From NCBI GenBank assembly GCA_947476745.1, contig CANJRG010000003.1, positions 1 through 64,000 on the forward strand: a stretch of DNA of 64,000 nt, read 5' to 3'. This DNA is from Acidimicrobiia bacterium. GTDB taxonomy: Bacteria; Actinomycetota; Acidimicrobiia; Acidimicrobiales; CAIXPF01. Under the pieces are notes generated by a model that was not told where the DNA came from, did no database searches, and was given only the letters and a program-made list of their open reading frames with translations. Numbering within the stretch: position 1 is the first letter of the stretch; each line of letters begins with the position of its first letter. Made by a program: the position numbers and the translations under genes. Below are positions 24,619 through 32,830 of this stretch, piece by piece.

Positions 24619-27351
24619 GTGAGGACGCAGGACCGACCCCAACATGTCCTCGAGGGTGACGCCGCACGGGCGGTCGCCCACCGAGGGTCGCACATCCAGA
24701 TCATCGCCGCCGCCGGTTCGGGCAAGACCGAGGTCGTGTCGCAGCGGGTCGCCTCGCTGCTCGAGACCGAGCCGCCCGAGAGCATCGTCGCGTTCACCTT
24801 CACCGAGAAGGCAGCGACAGAACTGAAGGACCGCATCCGCCGCCGGGTCACCGAGCGGCACGGCCCCGCAGCCACCGACCAGCTCGGCCGGCTGTTCGTC
24901 GGCACGATCCACGGCTATTGCTTCCGGCTGCTGCAGACCCACGTGCCCCACTACGAGACCTACGAGCCGCTCGACGACAACCGTCTGGTCAACTTCCTCA
25001 ATCGGGAGAACCGGCGCCTCGGGATCAAGGAGCTCGGGAACGGTGTGTTCGCCGGCATGAAGGCGTTCCGCAAGGCCGTCGACGTCGTCGAGAACGAGCT
25101 GATCGACCCGTCGAGCCTGCCCGAGGGCGAGTTCCGGACCTCGCTGCTCGCCTACTACGACTGTCTCGATGATTACCGTCTGCTGACCTTCGGCACGCAG
25201 ATCGTGCGTGCCGTCGAAGCGCTCGAGGATCCGCAGATCCGTGAACGGGTGACCGCCGAGCTCCGTCACCTCATCGTCGACGAGTACCAGGACATCAACC
25301 CCGCCCAGGAGCGCCTGATCTCCCTGCTGGCCAAACCGGTCGGTACGGCCGACCTGGTCGTGGTCGGTGACGACGACCAGGCGGTGCACCAGTGGCGCGG
25401 GTCGACGGTGCGCAACATCGTGACCTTCACCGACCGCTACCCCGACGTGGCCACCTTCCACCTGCTCACCAACCGCCGGTCACGGCCCCAGATCGTGGCG
25501 GTGGCGAACGGCTTCGCCCAGTCGATCCCCGATCGGCTGCCCAAGCAGATGGACCCGCACCGGGCCGACGATGGCACGGCCGTGTCGATCCGTCACCACG
25601 CAGGCGAGGACGCTGAGGCCGAGTCGATCGCAGAGGAGATCTCGACGCTGTACGAGGAGGGCGTTCCCTATCGGGACATGGCGATCTTGGTGCGCTCGCG
25701 GTCCTGCCTCGGCCCGATCGTCGACGCGCTCGAAGAGCACGGTATCCCGGTGCAGTCGGCGGGAGGGGCGGGCCTGTTCGACCAGCCCGAGGCTGATGTG
25801 CTGGGTGCGACGTATTGCTGGCTGACCGATGTCGACTGGGCGCCGCGCCGCGCCGATGACCGGGAGACGGTCGACCTCAACGACCTGCTGGAGAGCTACG
25901 ACCTCGTGTTCGAGCTCGGCGAGCGGCGTCTGCAGGAGCTGCGAGACCGCCTTGTCGCCTGGAAGGTGCAGGTCGGCGCAGCCAAGCACGACGAGGGCAT
26001 GCTCGCGGACCTCAACCGGTTGCTCGAGCTGCTCGAGGTCCGCCGGAACGACCCGACCGAGGAGGCGGGCCGGCTCCGGCTCGCCCCGATCGCCCGCTTC
26101 TCGACTGTGCTCGGCGACTATGAGGCGGTCGCCCGCCGGTCCCGTCAGGACCCGAGCAAGCCGGGGGAGCAGGTCGGCGCCAAGACCTGGGACAGCTGGT
26201 ACTACAAGAACTTCGCCGTCCTGCTCGTGAACTCCGGTACTGACGGGTACGCCGAAGGGGATGGCGAGCACGACCCGCTCGGCGACGCCGTGACCCTCAG
26301 CACCGTGCACGGTGCGAAGGGGCTCGAATGGCCGGTGGTGTTCCTGCCTGCGGTCGCAGCGGGACGGTTCCCGTCGAAGCTGGCCGGCCGGACGCAGTCG
26401 TGGTTGGTTCCCCGCGACCAGTTCGACGCCGAGCGCTATGAGGGCTCGGACGGTGAGGAGCGGCGCATCTTCTATGTCGGACTCACCCGGGCCCGTGACC
26501 GGCTGTTGCTGTCGACGGCCGAGCTCGCCGGTGGCATCCAGCGCTCGGCTTCGCCCTACCTGCTGGAATGTGTGCCCGCTGTCGGACGGGGTGGGCCGGC
26601 GAACCCGGTCGAAGCGAAGCATGCCGAGCAGACCGAGCTCTCACTGACCTACAGCGACCTGGCCCGGTACCTGAACTGCCCGACGAGCTACCTGCTGCGC
26701 AGTCGCCTCGGCTTCCAGGGGCCGATCGAGCGTGAGATCGGCTACGGCAATGCCGTGCACCACGTCATGCGGGTCATCGCCGAACAGACCCAACGCAACG
26801 GGGCGCTGCCGAGCCCGACGTCGGTCGACGACCTGCTCGTAGGTGAGTTCTTCCTGCCCTTCGCCAACCGGCTGGCGCACCAGCAGATGCGGGCCAAGGC
26901 CCGCCAACTCGTCGACCGGTACCTCGCCGATCACGCTGGGGACCTGCTGCGCACCTGGGCGACGGAACGGCCCGTCGAGCTGTACCTCGACGGCGTCGTG
27001 GTGCGTGGCCGTGCCGACGTCATCTACGACGGCGATGGTTCGAAGCCGGGCAACCTGGTGCTCGTCGGCTACAAGACCTCGACCGGCGGTGGGGTCGAAC
27101 CGTTGCAGCTGCAGGTCTACGCCGACGCCGGCCGCCGTGAGGGACTGACCGTCCAGGCCGCCTACGTCCACGACATGGCAACGGCACAGCGTCACGCCGT
27201 TGCGGTGGACGACGGGTCGGTGCGTGCCGCCGAGGCCATCGTCCAGGACGCCGCCTCACGGCTGCGTGAGCAGGACTTCGCGCCTCGCCCCGACGCGACG
27301 AAATGCAGCCGCTGCGACGTGCGCCGGATCTGCGCCGCCTCCCGCTGCTGA
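24619..27351 (+). CDS. UvrD/PcrA-type superfamily 1 helicase with C-terminal RecB-like Fe-S domain
   Basis: The 910-residue protein has Walker A AAAGSGKT (residues 30-37), DEYQD near 221, GDDDQAVHQWRG, the late motifs TVHGAKGLEW and FYVGLTRARDRL, and a C-terminal RecB-like region (about 680-910). The nuclease motif shows RGRADVIYD, but at 817-819 reads Gly-Tyr-Lys where an acidic residue normally precedes YK, so cleavage may be lost. Four Cys (687, 896, 899, 905) match the Fe-S staple of AddB-like nucleases. The GTG start at 24619 follows an in-frame stop 9 bases upstream. A DNA-repair or defence helicase role is inferred. Confidence 0.9.
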   Translation: MRTQDRPQHVLEGDAARAVAHRGSHIQIIAAAGSGKTEVVSQRVASLLETEPPESIVAFTFTEKAATELKDRIRRRVTERHGPAATDQLGRLFVGTIHGYCFRLLQTHVPHYETYEPLDDNRLVNFLNRENRRLGIKELGNGVFAGMKAFRKAVDVVENELIDPSSLPEGEFRTSLLAYYDCLDDYRLLTFGTQIVRAVEALEDPQIRERVTAELRHLIVDEYQDINPAQERLISLLAKPVGTADLVVVGDDDQAVHQWRGSTVRNIVTFTDRYPDVATFHLLTNRRSRPQIVAVANGFAQSIPDRLPKQMDPHRADDGTAVSIRHHAGEDAEAESIAEEISTLYEEGVPYRDMAILVRSRSCLGPIVDALEEHGIPVQSAGGAGLFDQPEADVLGATYCWLTDVDWAPRRADDRETVDLNDLLESYDLVFELGERRLQELRDRLVAWKVQVGAAKHDEGMLADLNRLLELLEVRRNDPTEEAGRLRLAPIARFSTVLGDYEAVARRSRQDPSKPGEQVGAKTWDSWYYKNFAVLLVNSGTDGYAEGDGEHDPLGDAVTLSTVHGAKGLEWPVVFLPAVAAGRFPSKLAGRTQSWLVPRDQFDAERYEGSDGEERRIFYVGLTRARDRLLLSTAELAGGIQRSASPYLLECVPAVGRGGPANPVEAKHAEQTELSLTYSDLARYLNCPTSYLLRSRLGFQGPIEREIGYGNAVHHVMRVIAEQTQRNGALPSPTSVDDLLVGEFFLPFANRLAHQQMRAKARQLVDRYLADHAGDLLRTWATERPVELYLDGVVVRGRADVIYDGDGSKPGNLVLVGYKTSTGGGVEPLQLQVYADAGRREGLTVQAAYVHDMATAQRHAVAVDDGSVRAAEAIVQDAASRLREQDFAPRPDATKCSRCDVRRICAASRC

Positions 27352-27359
27352 GCGCGGGC

Positions 27360-27384
27360 TGTCACATCTCGTTCGGAGTGCGTC
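27360..27384 (+). promoter_or_regulatory. Promoter-like motif TGTCACA-N14-CGTC before the phosphatase operon
   Basis: TGTCACA (27360-27366) and CGTC (27381-27384) are separated by exactly 14 bases, as at 23535, with the same flanking TCTC, CGG and AGTA bases. It lies 43 bases before the phosphatase GTG start. No other intergenic copy was found in the window. Confidence 0.6.
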
Positions 27385-27427
27385 AGTACGGGTGAACCAA
27401 CCCGAACGACCACGGAAGGAACCGATC

Positions 27428-28060
27428 GTGAACCACCCCACGCCCCTCGCCGCCCGCAATGCCATCACCAAGCCCGAACAGTGGCACCGCACCCTCTGCC
27501 CGGTCACCGAGCAGCTGCTGCTCTGCGGCGACCTCGCCCCCGGAGACGCCGCTGCCCGGGCCCAGCTCGACGCCTGGGTCGACGCCGGGATCACCCACAT
27601 CCTCGACGTCCGCCTCGACTGCGAGGTCCGGGGCGACGTCGAGTTCGTCGCCACCCACGCCCCACAGATCACCTACCTGCGGGCCGGTGTCGACGACGCC
27701 GGCGGGCGCCGTGACGATGCCTGGTTCGACGCAGGCGTCGCCGCTGTGCTCGAGGCCTTGACCGACCCGACGGTCAAGGTCGTCGTGCATTGCCATATGG
27801 GCGTCAACCGGGGGCCGTCGATGGCGTTCGCCGCCCTGCTCGCCGACGGTTGGGCCCCCATCCCGGCACTCGAGGCCATCCGTGCCGCCCGGCCGATCGC
27901 CGCCGTGCTCTACGCCCCCGATGCGGTGGCGTGGTGGATGCAGCGCACCGGCGCCCCGAACACCGAGGTCGCCGCCGCCCGCACCGACGTCATCCGTTGG
28001 GGTTGGGCCAACGCCATCGACACCAGCTGGATCATCAGCCGGATCCGGCTCGCTTCGTGA
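27428..28060 (+). CDS. Dual-specificity-type protein phosphatase
   Basis: The 210-residue protein contains the cysteine-phosphatase loop HCHMGVNRGPSMA with C122 and R128 (C-x5-R) and an upstream region LDVRLDCEVRGD and RAGVDDAGG that supplies the general acid. It fits the DSP or PTP superfamily, dephosphorylating Ser/Thr/Tyr or possibly small phosphoesters. The GTG at 27428 follows GGAAGGA at good spacing. It heads the cluster with vWA, sigma-like and unknown genes after a 67-base gap, under the TGTCACA-type motif. A signalling role is suggested by these neighbours. Confidence 0.78.
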   Translation: MNHPTPLAARNAITKPEQWHRTLCPVTEQLLLCGDLAPGDAAARAQLDAWVDAGITHILDVRLDCEVRGDVEFVATHAPQITYLRAGVDDAGGRRDDAWFDAGVAAVLEALTDPTVKVVVHCHMGVNRGPSMAFAALLADGWAPIPALEAIRAARPIAAVLYAPDAVAWWMQRTGAPNTEVAAARTDVIRWGWANAIDTSWIISRIRLAS

Positions 28061-28127
28061 GTCTCGCCCCGTCCCCGCCAAGCCGTCCCCCTACGCCGTC
28101 CGAACCCCGAACCAGAGGAGCAAACCG

Positions 28128-29414
28128 ATGAAGCCGACGATCATGCTGGACCACGCCGTTCTCGCCGTGCACCACGGCCGGAGCGTGCATCTCCTGGTGG
28201 AGCTCACCGCTCCGCCCGCCCCGCCGCAGCAGCGGCCGCCGCTCGACCTCGCCCTGGTGATCGACCGGTCCGGGTCGATGAACGGTGCGCCGCTGCAGGC
28301 CGTCACCCGGGCCGTCGCCGACTTGGTGCGCCTCGCCGGACCCGACGACCGCATCGCCGTCGTCACCTTCGACGACCAGGTGCAACTGGTGCTGGCTCTC
28401 GACCGGCACACCGACACCGCCGCCGCAGCCGCCCGGGTGCGTGCGGTGCAGTCGGGCGGGTCGACGAACCTGTCGGCCGGCTGGCTCAAGGGATTCGAGG
28501 TGCTCGCCGCCGACCGGCGTCCGGAGGCGCTGGCCCGGGTCGTGGTGCTGACCGACGGGCACGCCAACGCCGGGGTGACCGACCGGGACCGGCTCGCCGG
28601 CTTCGCCGCCGCGGGCCAGAAGCAGCGGATCACCACGTCGTGCATCGGCTTCGACGACGGCTACGACGAGACGCTGCTCGGGGCGATCGCCGCCGCCGGT
28701 GGCGGCGCCGACTACTGGTGCGCCGGGCCGGACCAGGCTGCCGCCGTGTTCACCGACGAGTTCGGCCGGCTCGGCACCGTCGTCGCCCAGAACTGCTCGA
28801 TCGAGCTGCGCCCCGACCCCGCGGTGGTGACCAGCTACAGCGTACTCGACGAGTACCCGGCGGTCGGGGTGCCCGGTGGCATCCAGCTCGGTCTCGGCGA
28901 TGCCTACGGTGGCGAGCAGCGCCGGCTCGTCGCCCGCCTCGACGTCGGTCCGATGCCGTCGGAAGGGTCGGTGACCGTGGCCGAGGTCGTCGTGCGCTGG
29001 GTGGCGGTCGGCTCCCAGGTCGAGCTGCACACGATCACCATCCCGGTGAGCGTCGAGGTCGGTGCCGGCCTCGACGACGTGCCGCCGAACCCGGTCGTGA
29101 TCGAGCAGGTCAACATCCTCACGGCCGCCAGTCGGCGGGAGGAGGCCCGCAAGGCCGCCGACCGGGGTGACTACGGCACGGCGTCGGGCCTGTTGCACTC
29201 CGCCGCCTCGATGCTGGAGGGCACGTCCGTGCCGGCTGCCGAGATCGCCGAACTGCACGACGACGCCGAGCGGCTCGAGCAGGCCGACTGGGACGCCACG
29301 TCGAGCAAGCGGCTCTACTCCCGGACCCGGGAAATCTCCACCCGCCGCAAGGCCCGCTTCGACGAAACCACCGATCCCGGCGTCGGCGGATCTCGCCCCA
29401 CCGACGATGCATGA
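28128..29414 (+). CDS. vWA-domain protein
   Basis: The 428-residue protein has a full MIDAS site: LVIDRSGSM (D46, S48, S50), GGSTNLSAG for the Thr and VVLTDGHAN for the Asp. The vWA domain (about 35-200) should bind Mg and a protein partner. A beta-rich middle region (about 230-330) and an Ala-rich C-terminal helical part (about 335-410, REEARKAADRGDYGTAS) follow. The ATG at 28128 follows AGAGGAG. Its stop overlaps the next gene's ATG (ATGA), so it is coupled to the sigma-like gene. No signal peptide is seen, so it is cytoplasmic. Confidence 0.85.
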   Translation: MKPTIMLDHAVLAVHHGRSVHLLVELTAPPAPPQQRPPLDLALVIDRSGSMNGAPLQAVTRAVADLVRLAGPDDRIAVVTFDDQVQLVLALDRHTDTAAAAARVRAVQSGGSTNLSAGWLKGFEVLAADRRPEALARVVVLTDGHANAGVTDRDRLAGFAAAGQKQRITTSCIGFDDGYDETLLGAIAAAGGGADYWCAGPDQAAAVFTDEFGRLGTVVAQNCSIELRPDPAVVTSYSVLDEYPAVGVPGGIQLGLGDAYGGEQRRLVARLDVGPMPSEGSVTVAEVVVRWVAVGSQVELHTITIPVSVEVGAGLDDVPPNPVVIEQVNILTAASRREEARKAADRGDYGTASGLLHSAASMLEGTSVPAAEIAELHDDAERLEQADWDATSSKRLYSRTREISTRRKARFDETTDPGVGGSRPTDDA

Positions 29415-30259
29415 CGTCACGAAGGCTCCAGCGCATGACGCCGGTGGAGTACGGCGTGCACCTTTCCGGCGTACCCACGTGGCAACATCATGAGATGGAG
29501 TCCGACGTCGACCAGGTGATCACTGCGCAGCGCGACGCAGTGATCACCTGGTTGAACGGCCCCGACGCGCGCAGGTTCGCCCGGAGCCGGCTCAGTACGC
29601 TCGGCGCGGTGGCAGCGGACCTCGTGGACGATGTCGTGCAGGAGGCAGTGCGTGCCGTGCTCGTCCGCTTCGGCCGTCTCGATGCTCCATTGTCCGAGGA
29701 CGGGCCCGACGCAATGGTCAAGTACGCAGCCACGGTGCTGAAGTCGAAGGCCGCGGACGTCATGCGAGGCACCATTCGGGTGAGGAGACGAGAGGAATCG
29801 CTCGGCCATCGAGGCGAGAGCGTCGCCGACCTTGCGCGGGCCGGTCTGCCGGCTCGACCGCAGGTTCGACGAGGCTTGGAGGGACCGGATCCCGTTCCCG
29901 GAGGTACGGACGAGGGCAGGCTGATCGATCTCGCCAGGATGGCGGTGCTCGCAGCGCCCGACGGTGAGGCGGTGCGATCGGCGGCGTTGACGTATCTTGC
30001 TGTCGATGAGGTGCCGACCGTTCCTTCGGAGTGGGGTATCCCGTTGCCCAGGGCCGGTGCCAACGCGGTCCAGCGCAAGACGTGGCCGGGACTCTGGCTG
30101 ACCGGCCAGCGTTCCCTGTTCGACCCGGACGACTCCGTAGCACGACGCAAGGCCCGGTCGCGTGCCGCGGGCAAGGTCATGGACCTGCTGCATGACGTCC
30201 TTGCCGAGTTGGCGGCGCAGGGCCTGGTGTCCGGCGGATCGGCACGGGAGGCCCACTGA
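29411..30259 (+). CDS. Sigma-70 region-2-like protein
   Basis: The 282-residue protein has ADLVDDVVQEAVRAVLVRF followed by MVKYAATVLKSKAADVMRG and an Arg-rich RVRRREE segment, matching the region 2 helices of ECF-type sigma factors (VQEAFLRVW...A.DALRRRRR). A later helical part (about 175-260) could serve as region 4: AALTYLAVDEVPTVPSEWGIP and TWPGLWLTGQRS. The ATG overlaps the vWA stop (ATGA). The operon carries an ECF-like promoter, so autoregulation is plausible. It is not a standard sigma by length or spacing, so a sigma-derived regulator is also possible. Confidence 0.6.
   Translation: MTSRRLQRMTPVEYGVHLSGVPTWQHHEMESDVDQVITAQRDAVITWLNGPDARRFARSRLSTLGAVAADLVDDVVQEAVRAVLVRFGRLDAPLSEDGPDAMVKYAATVLKSKAADVMRGTIRVRRREESLGHRGESVADLARAGLPARPQVRRGLEGPDPVPGGTDEGRLIDLARMAVLAAPDGEAVRSAALTYLAVDEVPTVPSEWGIPLPRAGANAVQRKTWPGLWLTGQRSLFDPDDSVARRKARSRAAGKVMDLLHDVLAELAAQGLVSGGSAREAH
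29512..29551. repeat. Perfect 16-bp inverted repeat at the start of the sigma-like gene
   Basis: CCAGGTGATCACTGCG (29512-29527) and its exact reverse complement CGCAGTGATCACCTGG (29536-29551) are separated by 8 bases. Each arm contains the palindrome GGTGATCACT or its mirror. It lies within codons about 34-47 of the sigma-like gene. It could be a protein-binding site or an mRNA hairpin. Confidence 0.9.
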
Positions 30260-30260
30260 C

Positions 30261-31490
30261 ATGGCGATGTTCAGCACGCCACTCGGGCTCGAGGCCTTCG
30301 AGGACGGCACGTTTACCCTGACCGGTTCTCCGGCAGGACCGGCCGGGGTACTCGCCGTGCCGCTCGACGCCGACACCATGCTCGAGACCGATGCCGGCGA
30401 GCCGGCGCGCTTCGTGCAACTGTCGGCGGACTCGTCGGCATCGCTGCATCATCTCGAGCCGCTGTTCGGGCCCGGTGTGGCCAACGAGATCCGGAAGCTC
30501 GTGTACGACCGGAGGCCTGTCGCAGCTCGGACGGTGGCGGCGTCGGTGCGGCCCGAACAGCCCGATCCCGGTCTCATGTCGTTCGGCACGCTGCTGTCGC
30601 GGGCATCGACGGTGCACGACCCTGCTGGCGACGAGCCGGTGCAGGCAGCGGCGTTCCTCGACACCGTCGAGGCCTCGGCGAGGGCGCAGCCCGGTCCGTT
30701 GACCGGTGCGGTGCTCGACTTCGCCATCGATGCTGTGGCCGATCTGCTCGATGAGGCAGCCGAGGAGCTCGCCTCGCTCGCCGGTGACGACGACGAGATC
30801 GCCGCGCGGCTCTACGAGCAGACCGACGAGCGATACCGGGACCTCGTCCCCGGTCTTGCCGAGCCCCTGGAGCGTCTCCACGCCGATGTCGCCTTCGCGA
30901 CGGGGTCGCTGCGGATGCCGTCGTCGGCTCCACGGCCCAGACGTCGGACGAGGACCGTGGCCGGGCCGGCTCGCGCCCTGGCCGCCGCCGGCATCGAGAC
31001 GGCGGCCATCGTGTTCCACGAGCCGAACGGGGTCGAGGTGCGCCGGTCGAGCCGTGACGAGGGGGAGTGGCTGGAAGCCGTGCGGAGCGACGATCTGGTG
31101 ACCGTGGCGTTCGTGCCGTTCCGCGGCGTGGACGGCGGCTCGAATGCCCGGCTGTTGCTGCCGCTCGACGAGCTCGGCTCGACGGCGACGACCCGCGAGG
31201 TCCTGGAGCGCTATCAGTTCCGGATCGCCCGGTCGGCCTCGGTGCCGGCGCGCACGATCGACCGGGTGATCGCCGCCATCAATGCCGGGAAGTCTGCCCT
31301 GATGGCCGAACGGCTCGGTGATCGCCGTGGCGCTGCACGCTGGTGGACCGCCTGTGCCCGGGGTTGGGACGACCTCGATCCCGAACGAGCGTCCATCGCC
31401 CGGCAGCGGGCCACCGCCCGCAGCCGGATCAGCGGCGACGAGCCCCCCACCGCCGACCTCGTCGCAAACCACCGCTGGTACCGCAGCTGA
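30261..31490 (+). CDS. Unknown protein of the sigma-like operon
   Basis: The 409-residue product matches no family I recognise. It has a beta-rich N-terminus (LEAFEDGTFTLTGSPAGP), an acidic helical middle (about 130-220, DEAAEELASLAGDDDEIAA), an Arg-rich spacer (PRRRTRTVAGPARA) and a C-terminal alpha/beta part ending RWWTACARGWDDLD. It begins one base after the sigma-like stop (TGACATG), so it is translated in the same operon. The GGAGG of the preceding gene end (30247) may serve as its ribosome site. A partner or anti-sigma-like role is only a guess from position. Confidence 0.7.
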   Translation: MAMFSTPLGLEAFEDGTFTLTGSPAGPAGVLAVPLDADTMLETDAGEPARFVQLSADSSASLHHLEPLFGPGVANEIRKLVYDRRPVAARTVAASVRPEQPDPGLMSFGTLLSRASTVHDPAGDEPVQAAAFLDTVEASARAQPGPLTGAVLDFAIDAVADLLDEAAEELASLAGDDDEIAARLYEQTDERYRDLVPGLAEPLERLHADVAFATGSLRMPSSAPRPRRRTRTVAGPARALAAAGIETAAIVFHEPNGVEVRRSSRDEGEWLEAVRSDDLVTVAFVPFRGVDGGSNARLLLPLDELGSTATTREVLERYQFRIARSASVPARTIDRVIAAINAGKSALMAERLGDRRGAARWWTACARGWDDLDPERASIARQRATARSRISGDEPPTADLVANHRWYRS

Positions 31491-31648
31491 GGTCGGCCAA
31501 AGTCGGGGCAGACCCGCCGTCGCATCGAGCGATGAGGACAAGGTGCTCAGTTTTCTCCGCAACCGGCTCGCCTATTTCCTGTGAGCGAGTCAAGACGGCC
31601 GAACCCGGTCGCATCCACCATGAGCGTCCGCATGGAAAGGGCCGCACC

Positions 31649-32398
31649 ATGAAGATCAAGGAGAAGGTGCGTTGCATTGCCGACGCAACGAAGCGGCGAC
31701 TTCCTCGACGCTGGCTTCGGGGACAGGATCGTCCACCTTCGCCAGTCCACGACGCAGCCAACGCCTCGGGACTTGACGAGTACCGCGAGTGGCTCGACGA
31801 TGTCTGCACCCCGACGCACACGCAAGCCTCATCGACCGTCACGGAGTCCGCATCACAGGAACCACCCCCGGTTCGCAGTGAACCCGAGGCGGTCGCCAGC
31901 GTCGCAGATTCCGTTGCTGAACCGAGCGAACGGCGCGGAAGCGATGGGCCGCTAGAACGTATGGACCGCGACGCGCGAGAAGGGAACAGACGCATCCGGG
32001 GCCGCTATGGGCACAACGGGTTCTCGCCGCATCCTGACGACATCGTCCACCGAACCAGCGCCGGCAAGGTCATCGTATGCCACGAACGTCTTTACATGGA
32101 CACATCCAGAAGTGACATCGAACAGCTACGGGACCGCCTCGACGATTTCTGCGAACAGATCCACGTCGGTAAGGAGACTTCACAGCTGGAGTACCTCGAC
32201 GAGGTCCACGACCTGGCCAACGCGTTGCTCGACCATGCCGACGTCACCGGGAACAACGATCAGCACCGGCTCATCCGAGGCACGATCGAATACGTGTTGA
32301 CTATCGATGACGCGATCTGGGACACGACGCGCGGCGGCCTCGCCGATGACCTCGTCGTCCTGCGACACGTCCACAAGGTTCTCCGCATCACTTCATAG
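31649..32398 (+). CDS. Unknown AT-richer gene at the island edge
   Basis: The 249-residue product has a very basic N-terminus (KIKEKVRCIADATKRRLPRR), a Ser/Glu/Pro-rich linker (about 60-110) and a C-terminal domain with RYGHNGFSPHPDDIVHR, VIVCHERLYMD and YLDEVHDLANALLDHAD. Its GC is clearly lower than the flanks, as expected for recently acquired DNA. The ATG at 31649 follows GGAAAGG; the longer open frame upstream is not coding. No family is recognised and no partner gene is adjacent. Confidence 0.65.
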   Translation: MKIKEKVRCIADATKRRLPRRWLRGQDRPPSPVHDAANASGLDEYREWLDDVCTPTHTQASSTVTESASQEPPPVRSEPEAVASVADSVAEPSERRGSDGPLERMDRDAREGNRRIRGRYGHNGFSPHPDDIVHRTSAGKVIVCHERLYMDTSRSDIEQLRDRLDDFCEQIHVGKETSQLEYLDEVHDLANALLDHADVTGNNDQHRLIRGTIEYVLTIDDAIWDTTRGGLADDLVVLRHVHKVLRITS

Positions 32399-32704
32399 AG
32401 CGCCCGGTTCCTGCCACAAGGGCCCTTGCGGTGAGCTGGATCAGCGGAGGCCTGAGCCGGCGGTGGCGTATCGGTCGCCGGTCGCCCGGCCGACTGCCGG
32501 TGGATCGCCCGTCAGAGCGACCCCGGGTTGCGTACCCTTCGTCCCCTTTTGAGGTCGTGCCCGCCACCGTCGGAGCTGGTTGCGTCGCCGTCGACGGCGC
32601 GAACAAGAGCACTGGGCCGTGCCGGACGGCCGCGCCGGTGTACGGATGCCTCGGCTGGCAGCGGTCGATCGCCCATACCGGCGGCGCCGAGACCCCCCGG
32701 ATCT

Positions 32705-32773
32705 GTATCGCGCCGGTATCGCGACCGGCCGAAAAGTGCCCGACTCCGAGCCCCGTATCGCGCCCGTATCGCG
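32705..32773. repeat. Two pairs of GTATCGCG units
   Basis: GTATCGCG occurs at 32705, 32716, 32755 and 32766. Within each pair the starts are 11 bp apart, about one helical turn, and the pairs are 50 bp apart, about five turns. Each unit is followed by CC or GA, and pairs have the form GTATCGCGCC(G/C)GTATCGCGA. Such phased repeats suit a cooperative DNA-binding protein, such as integrase-arm, excisionase or replication-initiator sites. Confidence 0.7.
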
Positions 32774-32783
32774 AAAACCGGCT

Positions 32784-32802
32784 GCCACTGGCGTACAGTG
32801 GC
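32784..32802. repeat. Inverted repeat GCCACTG/CAGTGGC
   Basis: Perfect 7-bp arms surround GCGTA, directly beside the GTATCGCG repeats. It may be an operator. Confidence 0.5.
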
Positions 32803-32830
32803 GGGCTATGACACACCCAGCGCAACTCGC

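Noticed and set aside
23448-24905. Minus-strand frame of 485 codons opposite the HDAC-like gene
   Set aside because: No start context or domain; the plus-strand genes have clear active-site motifs.
32705-32773. CRISPR array
   Set aside because: Repeats are only 8 bp with 3-bp spacers; no array or cas gene is seen.
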